A stretch of DNA of 49,374 bases from a virus (IMGVR_UViG_3300033553_000791:1-49374); one strand, 5' to 3'. Shown: positions 22,603-30,520, counted from the stretch's first letter. Made by a program: numbers and translations. The notes: generated from the letters alone by a model not told the origin.

Positions 22603-23192
22603 CGATCTGGGGGCCGAATCCGCCAACGCACGACGCGAACGTGTACTCGGCCGAGCCAGCTGTCGCCCACAACACCGATATGCTCATGCCGCGGAGGGGG
22701 ACCGGACCCCAGCGGGCGTTTCTCCAGTTCGATCTCTCGGCTGTGCCTGGTGGGGCCACTATTGTGTCGGCGACACTGAAGCTTCAGCAGGTGTGGTACG
22801 CCCTCAGCTCGAACGGACCGAAGCTGTTGGAGTGCCGCAACCTGCTCGGAACGTTCACCGAGGCGGCTGTGACCTGGAATAACATGCCCGGGTTGGGGGC
22901 ACTGGTGTCCCCGTCCAACTTCGACGACTCGAGTGCGATCGGGACTCCGCGTCTGTGGGATGTGGCGGCACTCGTGACGCAGTATCGTGGAGCCTCGATG
23001 CCTCTGGTGGTGAAGTTTTTGAGCGCCGACGAAGCGACTGCCGATAGCATCTGGGGGTACGCCTCGAAGGAGCATGCCACCACCGGCGCCCGGCCTGCGT
23101 TGACCATAGAGTATGCCGAAGGTGGGGGTAGTAGCTCTCCGCATCGGGAACCTTTAGGCCCTCGTCGGCGGCTTGTCAATCGTGGAGTGTGA
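22599..23192 (+). CDS. DNRLRE-domain protein
   Basis: 197 residues from GTG 22599 (GTGA overlap). Residues about 10-170 match the DNRLRE (disaggregatase-related/CBM96-like) pattern: DANVYSAEPAVAHNTDML, RAFLQFDLSAVPGGATIVSATLKL, AAVTWNNMPGLGALVS, WDVAALVTQY, GARPALTIEY. The family is known from exported and cell-wall proteins and some virion proteins. The C-terminal tail is basic and disordered. Likely a decoration or adhesion module. Confidence 0.75.
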   Translation: MTIWGPNPPTHDANVYSAEPAVAHNTDMLMPRRGTGPQRAFLQFDLSAVPGGATIVSATLKLQQVWYALSSNGPKLLECRNLLGTFTEAAVTWNNMPGLGALVSPSNFDDSSAIGTPRLWDVAALVTQYRGASMPLVVKFLSADEATADSIWGYASKEHATTGARPALTIEYAEGGGSSSPHREPLGPRRRLVNRGV

Positions 23193-23445
23193 GCAGGGCG
23201 TGAGGCTCGTCGGGTTGGTCGCCAGCGAGAGGGTGCTGGTGGCGGAGCAGATTGAGCGGGGGCGCATGTCCGTGGAGCAGGGATGTGAAGGCGGAGTCGT
23301 CCAGGGTGTGAGCTTCATCGACGCTCGTGCGGATCTTGGCCCCGATGAGCAGCTCGCCACGTACTACGTTCTGGCTGCCGAGGACCGGCATTTCCGTGAG
23401 ACGAAGGACGGCCCTGCGATCACGCTGCCGGAGCTGCGGCGGTAG
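23182..23445 (+). CDS. hypothetical protein ending at an in-frame amber codon
   Basis: About 87 residues from GTG 23182 (TTG 23173 also possible), overlapping the previous stop. Mostly beta, ending DRHFRETKDGPAITLPELRR then TAG. Reading on in frame after the TAG gives 17 more codons (CAEALGLEPQTIKFWFE) that look like a helix-turn-helix end. The gene may be interrupted by a nonsense change or read through. Confidence 0.45.
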   Translation: MECEQGVRLVGLVASERVLVAEQIERGRMSVEQGCEGGVVQGVSFIDARADLGPDEQLATYYVLAAEDRHFRETKDGPAITLPELRR

Positions 23446-23525
23446 TGCGCAGAGGCCCTTGGGTTGGAGCCCCAGACCATCAAGTTCTGGTTCGAATAGG
23501 CGAGCGAGCCACAGGAGATTCAGCG

Positions 23526-23550
23526 AGGCCCCGTGAGGGGCCTTTCCTTT
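23526..23550 (+). terminator. intrinsic terminator before MuF gene
   Basis: Seven-base-pair stem AGGCCCC / GGGGCCT (23526-23532, 23537-23543) with loop GTGA, then TTCCTTT. The MuF start lies only 27 bases downstream with a strong GGAGGAG site, so this is inside the late operon rather than at its end. Confidence 0.7.
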
Positions 23551-23576
23551 GCCCCTACGACCGGAGGAGCCCCAGC

Positions 23577-26123
23577 GTGTCCCACGCCCTCGCCGAGCTC
23601 ATCCGCAAGGTCGACACTGAGGACACCGAGGCCTGGCTGCGCGAAGGCATCCCACACGGCGCGGGCCTCCCGCCGGCCAAGGTCCTCGCCGCGCAGATTC
23701 TGACACTTCGTGACGGTCTCGCCGGCGTCATGCGCCAGCAGCAGAAACTCTACGCCGCCTACATCCGCGAGCACCCACCGTCCCAGCCGGTTCTCAAGAA
23801 GAAGCGCCCGTTCGATGATCTTCCTCCCGGCGCAGCGCTCGAATGGCAGACGTGGCTCTCAGAGGTGATCTCCCGCGGTGGCACGGTGGAGGTCGATGCA
23901 GAGGAGTTCGCGCAGGCGCTGCAAGTCGCGGCCCGCGAGGGCGTGGGGGAGGGCGCGGTCGCCGGAGCCAAGGCGGCGGGGCTGCTCCCGGCCGGCGCTC
24001 GAGAGCTGACCGTGGCACAGGCGCGGAAGGCCCTGGTGGAGCTCGCGGGCTTCGAAGCTTCCACCGATCGGGCCCGGCGGGCAATCTGGCAAGCGCTGGA
24101 GCGGGCTGCCAAGACCAAGGGAGTGCGGGCCCTCGTACTCCGGGACGGCGCCGGGCGGATCGTGGCGGCGGCGAGCTATCGTGTTCAGAAAGGGCTCCTC
24201 GAGATCGAGTATCTGGGGGCGCTCGAGCGGGAAGTGCCCGGCACCGGCGTCCAGCTTATGCGTGAGCTCGCAGCGGCGGCCGTCAAGAGCAAGAGCGGAC
24301 TCGCAGTCACCGCCGGCCCGGAGTCCGAAGCTTTCTTCTCCGGGTTCGGGATGCAGCGCGCATCGGCCGCCGCGGGCAGCACGGTCTTCTCCTTGGCGCC
24401 TGGGTCTGTAGAGGGTCTGGCCGCCGGTAGTTTTGCGGGGCAGGTGCCCGTCTGGCTCACGGCCGGTTGGCTTGAGGGCCCAGCGGCTACGTTCCGGGCC
24501 GTCAACGGTGCGGCGTCTCTGGTGGCTGAGAACGGGAGTACGCTGGCTGAGGCGGCTTACGAGCTCGGCGAGAAGGGGCCCCTGCGAGTGACCGCGCTTG
24601 ATCTGGCCGAAAACGTACCCCCTGGGGTCGAACGCAGAATGCTCCGTGAGCTGGCCACCGTCGCCCGAGAGGCAGAGCGGAGCCTCGAACTTCCCCTGGA
24701 GCCTGGGCGGATGGCCCTCTACGAACGCCTGGGAGCAAACGCGAGAGCCGCCTGGGGCGTCCGGGAGGCACAGGTGCTTGCCTCAGGTCTCTCGGCGACG
24801 CCGGGGTTCGCCGGTCAACTCACCTGGGAGCTCGGGGTAGCTGGGGCGCCTGAATGGCTGCGAGGCCACCGGATCCGGGGTGTGGTCGACGAGATCTCCG
24901 CTACGACTCACAGGGCCTTGGTGAACACGCTGGCTGATGGACTGCAGGCCGGGGAGACCACCGAGCAGCTGGCGCAGCGGGTGATGCGGCTCGACAAGGC
25001 TTTCGGGCGGTTGAGGGCGGAGAGGATCGCCCGCACCGAGGTGCTGACCGCGAATAGATGGGGAGCCAGATTCATAGCCTTGGCTGGCGGCTCCACGGAG
25101 CACGAGTGGCACGCTCGCCTGGACCTGCGGACTCGCCGCTGGCACCGGGAGGCCAACCGGCAGCGTCGGCCGATCGACGAGCCGTTCGTGGTCAACAACC
25201 GGCTGGGCGAACCGGAGAAGATGATGGTCCCGGGGGACTACGAGTCCTTCGGCGCCGGGCCCGACAACACGATCCAGTGCCGCTGCTCCGTGAAGTACGT
25301 GAAGCGTGGTGTTACCTACGATCCGCCGGCACTGGACGAGCACGGGCTCGCCGCCGCCGCGGTGCCTGCCCCCGTGGTCGCCGTGACCGGACCGGAAGTC
25401 AGTCCCGATATGTACCGCCCCTCGGCCGAGCGCATCGCAGCCATCCAGAGGCACGCTGAATCCGTCGTCAGAGAGTGGGCCGAGAAGAACGGCGTCACCT
25501 TCGAGCAGGGCATGACGCGGGCACAGGACCTCATGACCGAGGCCGCCGTGGGACCGGTGAAGATCAACTCCACGATTGATGCCGCCCACCTGATTCTGGA
25601 AGACGGGCGCTTCGAGACACAGTTCGAGTCGGGCACGAGCGGCGGGAACTACGACCCCGAGCTGCGTGCCAATGCCGAGAGATCGGGACTTGGGATCCCG
25701 GTCGACCTCCCAGCTGCAGAACGTCCCGTCTACGGGTACACCACAGGGACTGCCTCGCAGTACGGCGAGATCCAGTGGGTGCTGAAGGACTCCGTCCGGG
25801 AGCGGACGACGATCACCCTGGGCGACAGTCTTGGGGGGTTCCTCAACGAGCTCTATGACGAGCCAACGAAGGCCGCCGGCATGATCGGCACACCCATAGA
25901 GGCGCCGAGGCTCGAGGGATTCAACGGGGAGTGGCGCACCGACGGAATGATGCGCAGCGGCCTCGACTCGCAACCATTCGTCGAAGCTCAGATCCAAGGA
26001 GGCCTCACGCTGGACGACGTCCAGGAGGTGCACGTGCGGGGCCTGCGGTGGACGCCCGAGCACGAGGGGCTGCTGAACCGCTTGATTTACATGGGCATAG
26101 ATGCGTACATGGAGACGCAATGA
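23577..26123 (+). CDS. MuF-domain polyvalent protein with GNAT-like repeats and ART/DUF3626-like C-terminus
   Basis: 848 residues from GTG 23577 (GGAGGAG seven bases upstream). Residues about 180-272 read as a GNAT-like fold (RALVLRDGAGRIVAAASYRV, IEYLGAL, MRELAAAAVKSKSGLAV, SEAFFSGFGMQR). A degenerate second copy is at about 302-401. The MuF head-morphogenesis domain is at about 431-578 (AERIARTEVLTANRWGARF, DYESFGAGPDNTIQCRC). The C-terminus (about 608-848) has RPVYGYTTG (about 716), RTTITLGDS and FVEAQIQGG (about 800), like DUF3626/ADP-ribosyltransferase-type toxins. MuF proteins are packaged near the portal, so the extra domains may be injected. Catalysis is unproven. Confidence 0.75.
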   Translation: MSHALAELIRKVDTEDTEAWLREGIPHGAGLPPAKVLAAQILTLRDGLAGVMRQQQKLYAAYIREHPPSQPVLKKKRPFDDLPPGAALEWQTWLSEVISRGGTVEVDAEEFAQALQVAAREGVGEGAVAGAKAAGLLPAGARELTVAQARKALVELAGFEASTDRARRAIWQALERAAKTKGVRALVLRDGAGRIVAAASYRVQKGLLEIEYLGALEREVPGTGVQLMRELAAAAVKSKSGLAVTAGPESEAFFSGFGMQRASAAAGSTVFSLAPGSVEGLAAGSFAGQVPVWLTAGWLEGPAATFRAVNGAASLVAENGSTLAEAAYELGEKGPLRVTALDLAENVPPGVERRMLRELATVAREAERSLELPLEPGRMALYERLGANARAAWGVREAQVLASGLSATPGFAGQLTWELGVAGAPEWLRGHRIRGVVDEISATTHRALVNTLADGLQAGETTEQLAQRVMRLDKAFGRLRAERIARTEVLTANRWGARFIALAGGSTEHEWHARLDLRTRRWHREANRQRRPIDEPFVVNNRLGEPEKMMVPGDYESFGAGPDNTIQCRCSVKYVKRGVTYDPPALDEHGLAAAAVPAPVVAVTGPEVSPDMYRPSAERIAAIQRHAESVVREWAEKNGVTFEQGMTRAQDLMTEAAVGPVKINSTIDAAHLILEDGRFETQFESGTSGGNYDPELRANAERSGLGIPVDLPAAERPVYGYTTGTASQYGEIQWVLKDSVRERTTITLGDSLGGFLNELYDEPTKAAGMIGTPIEAPRLEGFNGEWRTDGMMRSGLDSQPFVEAQIQGGLTLDDVQEVHVRGLRWTPEHEGLLNRLIYMGIDAYMETQ

Positions 26124-26329
26124 GACTTAAAGCGACATGGAGAAACAGCGAGTGCACGCTGGTGTTCGCTCAGCCGGGGTCCACCGAGGTGCTCGTGTGG
26201 CACCCCGACCGCGACTATCCGGTGCTCCGCGTCGCGCACGAGATCGGCATCAATAAGTGGGGTCGCTGGACCAGGGTGGACCCTCCCGTGGAATTTGACG
26301 TTCCTAAACCAGAGGAGGACGCACCGTGA
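26120..26329 (+). CDS. small hypothetical protein after MuF (possible partner)
   Basis: 69 residues, ATGA overlap with the MuF gene. Beta-rich with many aromatic residues (RLKATWRNSECTLVFAQPG, then STEVLVWHPDRDYPVLRVAH, INKWGRWTRVDPPVEF). Tight coupling to a gene with a toxin-like C-terminus makes a cognate inhibitor or chaperone conceivable, but nothing in the sequence shows this. Confidence 0.6.
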   Translation: MRLKATWRNSECTLVFAQPGSTEVLVWHPDRDYPVLRVAHEIGINKWGRWTRVDPPVEFDVPKPEEDAP

Positions 26330-26718
26330 GCGGATCGAACCCTGCTCTCCGCGACGACATAGATCGCGTGTTTACCCCAGCGGTGAGCCGAGTGGTAGAA
26401 ACCCTCGACCGCCTGGAGGCCATCGCCAAACACGGCACCGGGGATCAGTCTCCGCACGGTCGCAAAGGCGGCGGCAAGGGGCCGGAGGAGAAAGATCCCA
26501 AGAAGCGCCCGAAGGGCGCGCCTCAAGGTGCCGACCGAGAGATGAAGGTTCGCTACGCGAGGGCGCGGACGCAACTGCGGAAGGATCTCCTGGAGATCGA
26601 CAGGCTCTCGACACCGCCGGCGGACGGCAAACTAGCTGGCGAGCACGTCGGGAAGATAGAGGAAGCGCAGCTCCGTGCAGGCGAGCTGATCGCCTTCATG
26701 AGAGGCGAGATGGACTGA
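26326..26718 (+). CDS. hypothetical head protein with KHGTGDQSPHG motif (paralogue 1)
   Basis: 130 residues from GTG 26326 (GTGA overlap). An N-terminal helix (VFTPAVSRVVETLDRLEAIA) leads into KHGTGDQSPHGRKGGGKGP (motif at about 35-45), a Lys/Pro-rich linker, then a helical C-terminus (RYARARTQLRKDLLEIDRL...KIEEAQLRAGELIAFMRGEMD). The next gene is a paralogue of the same plan. The motif also occurs in the XkdF-like protease, suggesting a head-assembly role. Confidence 0.65.
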   Translation: MSGSNPALRDDIDRVFTPAVSRVVETLDRLEAIAKHGTGDQSPHGRKGGGKGPEEKDPKKRPKGAPQGADREMKVRYARARTQLRKDLLEIDRLSTPPADGKLAGEHVGKIEEAQLRAGELIAFMRGEMD

Positions 26719-27194
26719 TGAGCAAGGCATCCGACAGAGAGGTTCTACGCTCGGCCACTTGGGAGTCCTTCGGTCCGGCGGTGGAGGCGATCTCCGCCGC
26801 TCTTGATCGAGTAGAGTCCGTGGCCAAGCACGGCTCCGGCGACCAGAGCCCGCACGGTCGGAGGGGTGGAGGCAACCCCGGCGGCACCACTCCGGCCGAT
26901 CACGGCCGCCAGGCTGCGCGGGCGGACGACAAAGCCCGTGCCTCCGCCGAGAAGAACCCTATCGAAGCCCGGCGAGCCAGGAGGGCTGATTCCCAGGCGC
27001 GCAACGCTGCGAAAGCTACTGCGGCCTACAAAGAGGCACAAGCCGCAGTCCAGGCGGACATCACAGAACTCGCCAAGATCGTCGGAAAGCCGATGCCCGG
27101 CGGCCCGTTGGATTGGGGCCACGTCGGGAACATGGTGGAGGCGCGTCGGCAGGTGGCCGAGCTGCTGAGGTTCCTCCGTGGCGACGAGGAGTAG
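26718..27194 (+). CDS. hypothetical head protein with KHGSGDQSPHG motif (paralogue 2)
   Basis: 158 residues from ATG 26718 (TGATG overlap). Same plan as the preceding gene: helix (FGPAVEAISAALDRVESVA), KHGSGDQSPHGRRGGG at about 37-47, a long charged Ala/Arg/Lys region and an end matching the paralogue (HVGNMVEARRQVAELLRFLRGDEE against HVGKIEEAQLRAGELIAFMRGEMD). Clearly a tandem duplication that has diverged. Confidence 0.65.
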   Translation: MSKASDREVLRSATWESFGPAVEAISAALDRVESVAKHGSGDQSPHGRRGGGNPGGTTPADHGRQAARADDKARASAEKNPIEARRARRADSQARNAAKATAAYKEAQAAVQADITELAKIVGKPMPGGPLDWGHVGNMVEARRQVAELLRFLRGDEE

Positions 27195-27249
27195 CTGGCC
27201 AAAGGACGCCAACCGCCGGTGAGTTCGCCGGGAAGCCATAGGACGCAGG

Positions 27250-27270
27250 AAGGGCCCTCCGGGGCCTTTT
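27250..27270 (+). terminator. intrinsic terminator before protease gene
   Basis: AAGG, bulged G, CCC, loop TCCG, GGG, CCTT, then TT: a seven-base-pair stem with one bulge. The XkdF-like start follows 17 bases later after TTGGAGGTGAG. Third terminator-like hairpin placed directly before a head gene. Confidence 0.6.
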
Positions 27271-27286
27271 CCATTGGAGGTGAGTA

Positions 27287-28318
27287 ATGGCCAAGCTAGT
27301 CGGCTCCTACGAGAGCCGCATGCGCGCACAGGATGCCGCCGCGCGAGAGCTGAGCCGGACCATGCGGACGCCCGCGCTGAGTCCCGCCGAGGACGCAGCA
27401 GACTTCTACGTCGACGAGCACCACGAGGATCACGTCGTCGTGCGTGACTACAAGAACAACAAGTTCTACCGGGTGCCGTGCAGCTTCGCCAAGGACGGCA
27501 CGGCCACCTTGGACACGGAGGCCATGACCGAAGTGCAGCAGGTCTATGCCGAGGTCACAAAAGACTTCCGCTTCTTGGTCCCCGTGGAGAAGGCCGCAAG
27601 TGCCCGCCGCATCACCTACGGCGTCGTCCTCGAGCCGGACACCGAGGACCTCCAAGGCGACGTCATGAAGGCCGAGGACATCGAACTCTCCGCCCACGCC
27701 TGGATGGAGGAGTCGCAGGTCGGCGGCGAGATGCACACCGAGATCGTCAAGGGCGCCTTCGTGGTGGAGTCCTTCCTCGCCCCCGCGGACTTCGACGTGG
27801 ATACGGCCGAGGGCACGGAGACGGTCAAGAAGGGCTCCTGGGTTCTCGCCATGCGCTGGCCCGAGGAGATCTGGAAGCGCATCGAGGGCGGCGAGCTCAC
27901 CGGCTACTCGGTGGGCGGCCAGGGTGTGCGGCTGGACGCGGAAGATGTGGCGAAGCACGCCAGCCACGATCAGAGCACCCACGGGAGCCGCACCCTGCAC
28001 GGGCGCTCCGAGGACAGCGGGCGGACCCACACCACCCGCGACGGCGCGAAGGTCGAAGAGAAGATGAAGGTCAAGCGGGTGGACAACGGGGAGCGCTTGG
28101 TCGGCTCGAACGGCGTGGAGATAGACCTTCGGAACTCCATGTTCGCGAACGGCCAGAAGGCACCCAAGCTCACAGAGGGGGCGTCCTGGGCCGTGCACCC
28201 CACGTCGGGAGGCCGGGCCGATCGCTCCACCGACAAGATCATCTGGAGCAGGGCCAACACAACCCTGGCGGACTTCATGGCCTCGCTGCCCCCAGGCGAA
28301 TATGAACTGGCGACCTGA
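27287..28318 (+). CDS. XkdF-type prohead protease
   Basis: 343 residues from ATG 27287 (GGAGGTGAG upstream). Residues about 105-215 match the XkdF putative serine protease: RRITYGVVLEPDTEDLQGDVM, HAWMEESQVGGEMHTEIVKGAFVVESFLAPADF, GSWVLAMRWPEEIWKRIEGGELTGYSVGG. An N-terminal extension precedes it. After the core comes KHASHDQSTHG (about 223-233), the third copy of the KH-DQS-HG motif, and a C-terminal basic domain. Expected to process scaffold and capsid during maturation. Confidence 0.85.
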   Translation: MAKLVGSYESRMRAQDAAARELSRTMRTPALSPAEDAADFYVDEHHEDHVVVRDYKNNKFYRVPCSFAKDGTATLDTEAMTEVQQVYAEVTKDFRFLVPVEKAASARRITYGVVLEPDTEDLQGDVMKAEDIELSAHAWMEESQVGGEMHTEIVKGAFVVESFLAPADFDVDTAEGTETVKKGSWVLAMRWPEEIWKRIEGGELTGYSVGGQGVRLDAEDVAKHASHDQSTHGSRTLHGRSEDSGRTHTTRDGAKVEEKMKVKRVDNGERLVGSNGVEIDLRNSMFANGQKAPKLTEGASWAVHPTSGGRADRSTDKIIWSRANTTLADFMASLPPGEYELAT

Positions 28319-28331
28319 GAGGAGACGGGCC

Positions 28332-28904
28332 ATGGCGAAGCGACTCACGATGCTCCGCGTTGACGAGGTCAGCGTGGTGGACAAAGCCGCCAACGGGAAG
28401 CGCTTCTTGATCCTGAAGCGCGCGGACGAAGCACCGAATCCTGACGACGACGCGACCGACGGCGGAGTCCGCGGTTGGGTCAAGAGCGCCATACAGAAAG
28501 CGGCCGGAATCTCCGGCCCAGAGAACGGAGGTTCAGACATGACGGCCGAGGAAATCAAGAAAGCGGTGGCCGAGGCGGCCGAGGAAGCCCTCGCTCCGAT
28601 CCTGGAGCGCGTCGACAAGCTCGAAGACCTCTTCGAGGAAGAGCCCGTCGTCGATCCCGCAACCCCCGTCGCCAAAGGTGGCGAGGAGCCCGAGGGCGAG
28701 CCCGCCACCGAGCTGACCGCGGAGGCCGTCACCAAGTTGGTCACCGACGCCGTTACTGCGGCCGTGGACCCGATCACCAAGCGCCTGGAGACGGTGGAAG
28801 GCGCCGCCGGTGCGCGTCAGTCCGTCACTCCCGAAGGCGCCCACCAGGTTCTGAAGGCCGACGGGACCCGCTCCTGGGAAGGCTCCAAGATCTTCACAGG
28901 GTAG
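28332..28904 (+). CDS. scaffold-like head protein
   Basis: 190 residues from ATG 28332. N-terminal LRVDEVSVVDKAANGKRFLILKR is the phrase that commonly opens scaffold or protease-linked proteins in such head modules. A long acidic coiled coil follows (EEIKKAVAEAAEEALAPILERVDKLEDLF, then TKLVTDAVTAAVDPITKRLETVEG) and a short C-terminal tail (HQVLKADGTRSWEGSKIF) suited to capsid binding. Between protease and major capsid, as expected. The 81 bases that follow hold nothing evident. Confidence 0.75.
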   Translation: MAKRLTMLRVDEVSVVDKAANGKRFLILKRADEAPNPDDDATDGGVRGWVKSAIQKAAGISGPENGGSDMTAEEIKKAVAEAAEEALAPILERVDKLEDLFEEEPVVDPATPVAKGGEEPEGEPATELTAEAVTKLVTDAVTAAVDPITKRLETVEGAAGARQSVTPEGAHQVLKADGTRSWEGSKIFTG

Positions 28905-28985
28905 TCACGAGTAGCACCCCCAGGTCCTGCCTGAAGGGCCCTATCCCCCAAGCAAGTCCACCCCAGCGAAAGCGAGGTTTACGCC

Positions 28986-29924
28986 ATGGATCCTGTCCAG
29001 GCCGTCCAGTCCATCCAGAAGCTCATCAACAGCGAGGTGACCTATGGTCTCCTCTCTCCGGAGCAGGTGCAGCAGTTCTACGTCCAGATCTACGAGCAGA
29101 TCCCCTTCTCCGCGATGCACCGCAAGGAGAAGCGGTCGGCCAAGACCGGCGAGCTCGACAAGATCGCGGTCGGCAGCCGGCTCCTGCGCGCCAAGACCGA
29201 AGGCCCGACCGGGGACGACGGCTACCGCGTGACTCCGACGTTCGCGCGGGTGCCCTACACCTGCGTGCGCATCAAGCTCCCCTGGGAGGTCTCCGAGGAT
29301 GTCTTCCACGACAACATCGAGGGCGAGAACCTCGAGGACAAGCTCATGGGCATGCTGACCACGCAGCTCGCGATCGACCTCGAGGATCTGCATTGGAACG
29401 CCGACAGCGCCGACGCCGGCGCGGACGCCGCCTTCCTCACACTGAACGAGGGTTGGTGGAAGCAGCTGGTCGCCGGGGCGAATGTGGTCGCGGGTGCAGC
29501 CATCAACGGCGGCGCCATCGAGAAGGGCCACTTCTTCGCGGCCTACAAGGCGATGCCCGACAAGTACGTGGCCCGCGGCACTCTCAAGTGGTGCATGAAC
29601 GCCGCCACGCAGATCGCCTGGATCGAGGCGGTTTCCAACCGGGCGACGGGTGCCGGCGATATGGCCCTGCTCGGCGTGGACGCGGTGAACAGTCCCTTCG
29701 GTATCCCGGTCGTGAAGGTGCCGTCGCTGGCCGACGGTAAGATCGCGCTGCTCGATCCCATGAACTTGGCTGCGGTTAACACGTGGGACGTGCGGATCCG
29801 GAAGGCCGCCGAGGGCAAGTCGTCCGTCATGAACGACATGCGGTACTACTCGGTGTTCCTCGACGACGACCCGGTGATCGAGGAGCTCGACGCCACGGTC
29901 ATCGTCACCGGCGTGACCATCTGA
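28986..29924 (+). CDS. major capsid protein (HK97-fold type)
   Basis: 312 residues from ATG 28986 (GCGAGG upstream). Layout fits an HK97-fold capsid: N-terminal arm (VQAVQSIQKLINSEVTYG), E-loop region (KIAVGSRLLRAKTEG), spine helix (EDVFHDNIEGENLEDKLMGMLTTQLAIDLEDLHWNAD), A-domain with LKWCMNAATQIAWIEAVSNR, and DVRIRKAAEGKSSVMNDMRYYSVFLDDDPVIEELDATVIVTGVTI at the end (described by positions about 268-312). No separate delta domain is evident, consistent with the separate scaffold. Confidence 0.85.
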   Translation: MDPVQAVQSIQKLINSEVTYGLLSPEQVQQFYVQIYEQIPFSAMHRKEKRSAKTGELDKIAVGSRLLRAKTEGPTGDDGYRVTPTFARVPYTCVRIKLPWEVSEDVFHDNIEGENLEDKLMGMLTTQLAIDLEDLHWNADSADAGADAAFLTLNEGWWKQLVAGANVVAGAAINGGAIEKGHFFAAYKAMPDKYVARGTLKWCMNAATQIAWIEAVSNRATGAGDMALLGVDAVNSPFGIPVVKVPSLADGKIALLDPMNLAAVNTWDVRIRKAAEGKSSVMNDMRYYSVFLDDDPVIEELDATVIVTGVTI

Positions 29925-29941
29925 GAGTAACCCCCCTCCAG

Positions 29942-29978
29942 TGGCCGGGCCCGGCCAAGTTGCACGCCGGGCCCGGCG
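29942..29978. repeat. twin GC palindromes after the capsid gene
   Basis: Two perfect palindromes: TGGCCGGGCCCGGCCA (29942-29957) and CGCCGGGCCCGGCG (29965-29978), sharing the core GCCGGGCCCGGC. Each can fold alone or pair with the other across a 7-base spacer. No U-run follows, so not a standard terminator; may protect the capsid mRNA end or cause processing. Confidence 0.6.
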
Positions 29979-30011
29979 TCCACACACCCGCATATTCTTT
30001 TGGGAGGACAG

Positions 30012-30494
30012 ATGGCGAAAGCCGACTTCAAGAACAAGAAAGCTGCAGCCGCAGAGGCTGCGGAGGCCGCGATTGCCGAGGAGGCCGTAGAGGCCGAAGT
30101 CGAGGTCGCGGAAGACGAGGAACCAATCGAGCAGCCAGTTCCGTCCGGCTGGGGAGACACGGATGCACCGCCCGATCCGGCCGTCGTCGAAGCTGCCGCA
30201 GTCGCGGTAGCCACGAAGACCCGCACGGCCGCAGCCACGCGCGAGTACGTGGTGCTGGACGGCCCGGCGAGCTATGGACCGGTGACCATCGACGGACAAA
30301 CCCAGCGCGTCAAGAAGGGCGTGCTCTACCACATTCCCGGCGCCGAGGAGCGGGCCGACGTGCTGGCCACCGGCGTCTTCCGGGGAGCGAACGGCGAGGA
30401 CCTGAAGAGGGCGGGCTACGGCTCCGCAGGCGCAGGTGGAACACTCACCGTCGCCCACATCCCCCCGGGCGGGCGCAAGGGCGGTCTTCGCTAG
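30012..30494 (+). CDS. Ala/Glu-rich head-associated protein
   Basis: 160 residues from ATG 30012 with GGGAGGACAG upstream. Residues 1-80 are low-complexity Ala/Glu/Val with a basic start (KADFKNKKAAAAEAAEAA). The C-terminal half is a small globular domain (REYVVLDGPASYGPVTIDGQTQRVKKGVLYHI described at about 78-108, then LATGVFRG). Position after the capsid gene fits a head-tail or decoration factor. Unnamed. Confidence 0.65.
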   Translation: MAKADFKNKKAAAAEAAEAAIAEEAVEAEVEVAEDEEPIEQPVPSGWGDTDAPPDPAVVEAAAVAVATKTRTAAATREYVVLDGPASYGPVTIDGQTQRVKKGVLYHIPGAEERADVLATGVFRGANGEDLKRAGYGSAGAGGTLTVAHIPPGGRKGGLR

Positions 30495-30520
30495 AGTCCT
30501 CCCGAGAACGTAAGATTCCC

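Noticed and set aside
23443-23445. Genome-wide recoding of TAG as sense
   Set aside because: Many well-defined genes end in TAG (portal 21456, scaffold 28902, 30492), so at most a single read-through is possible.
27296-28780. Minus-strand ORF of 494 residues
   Set aside because: Lies opposite the XkdF-like protease and scaffold genes, which have clear family patterns.
29942-29978. Twin palindromes as an intrinsic terminator of the capsid transcript
   Set aside because: No U-run follows the stems.
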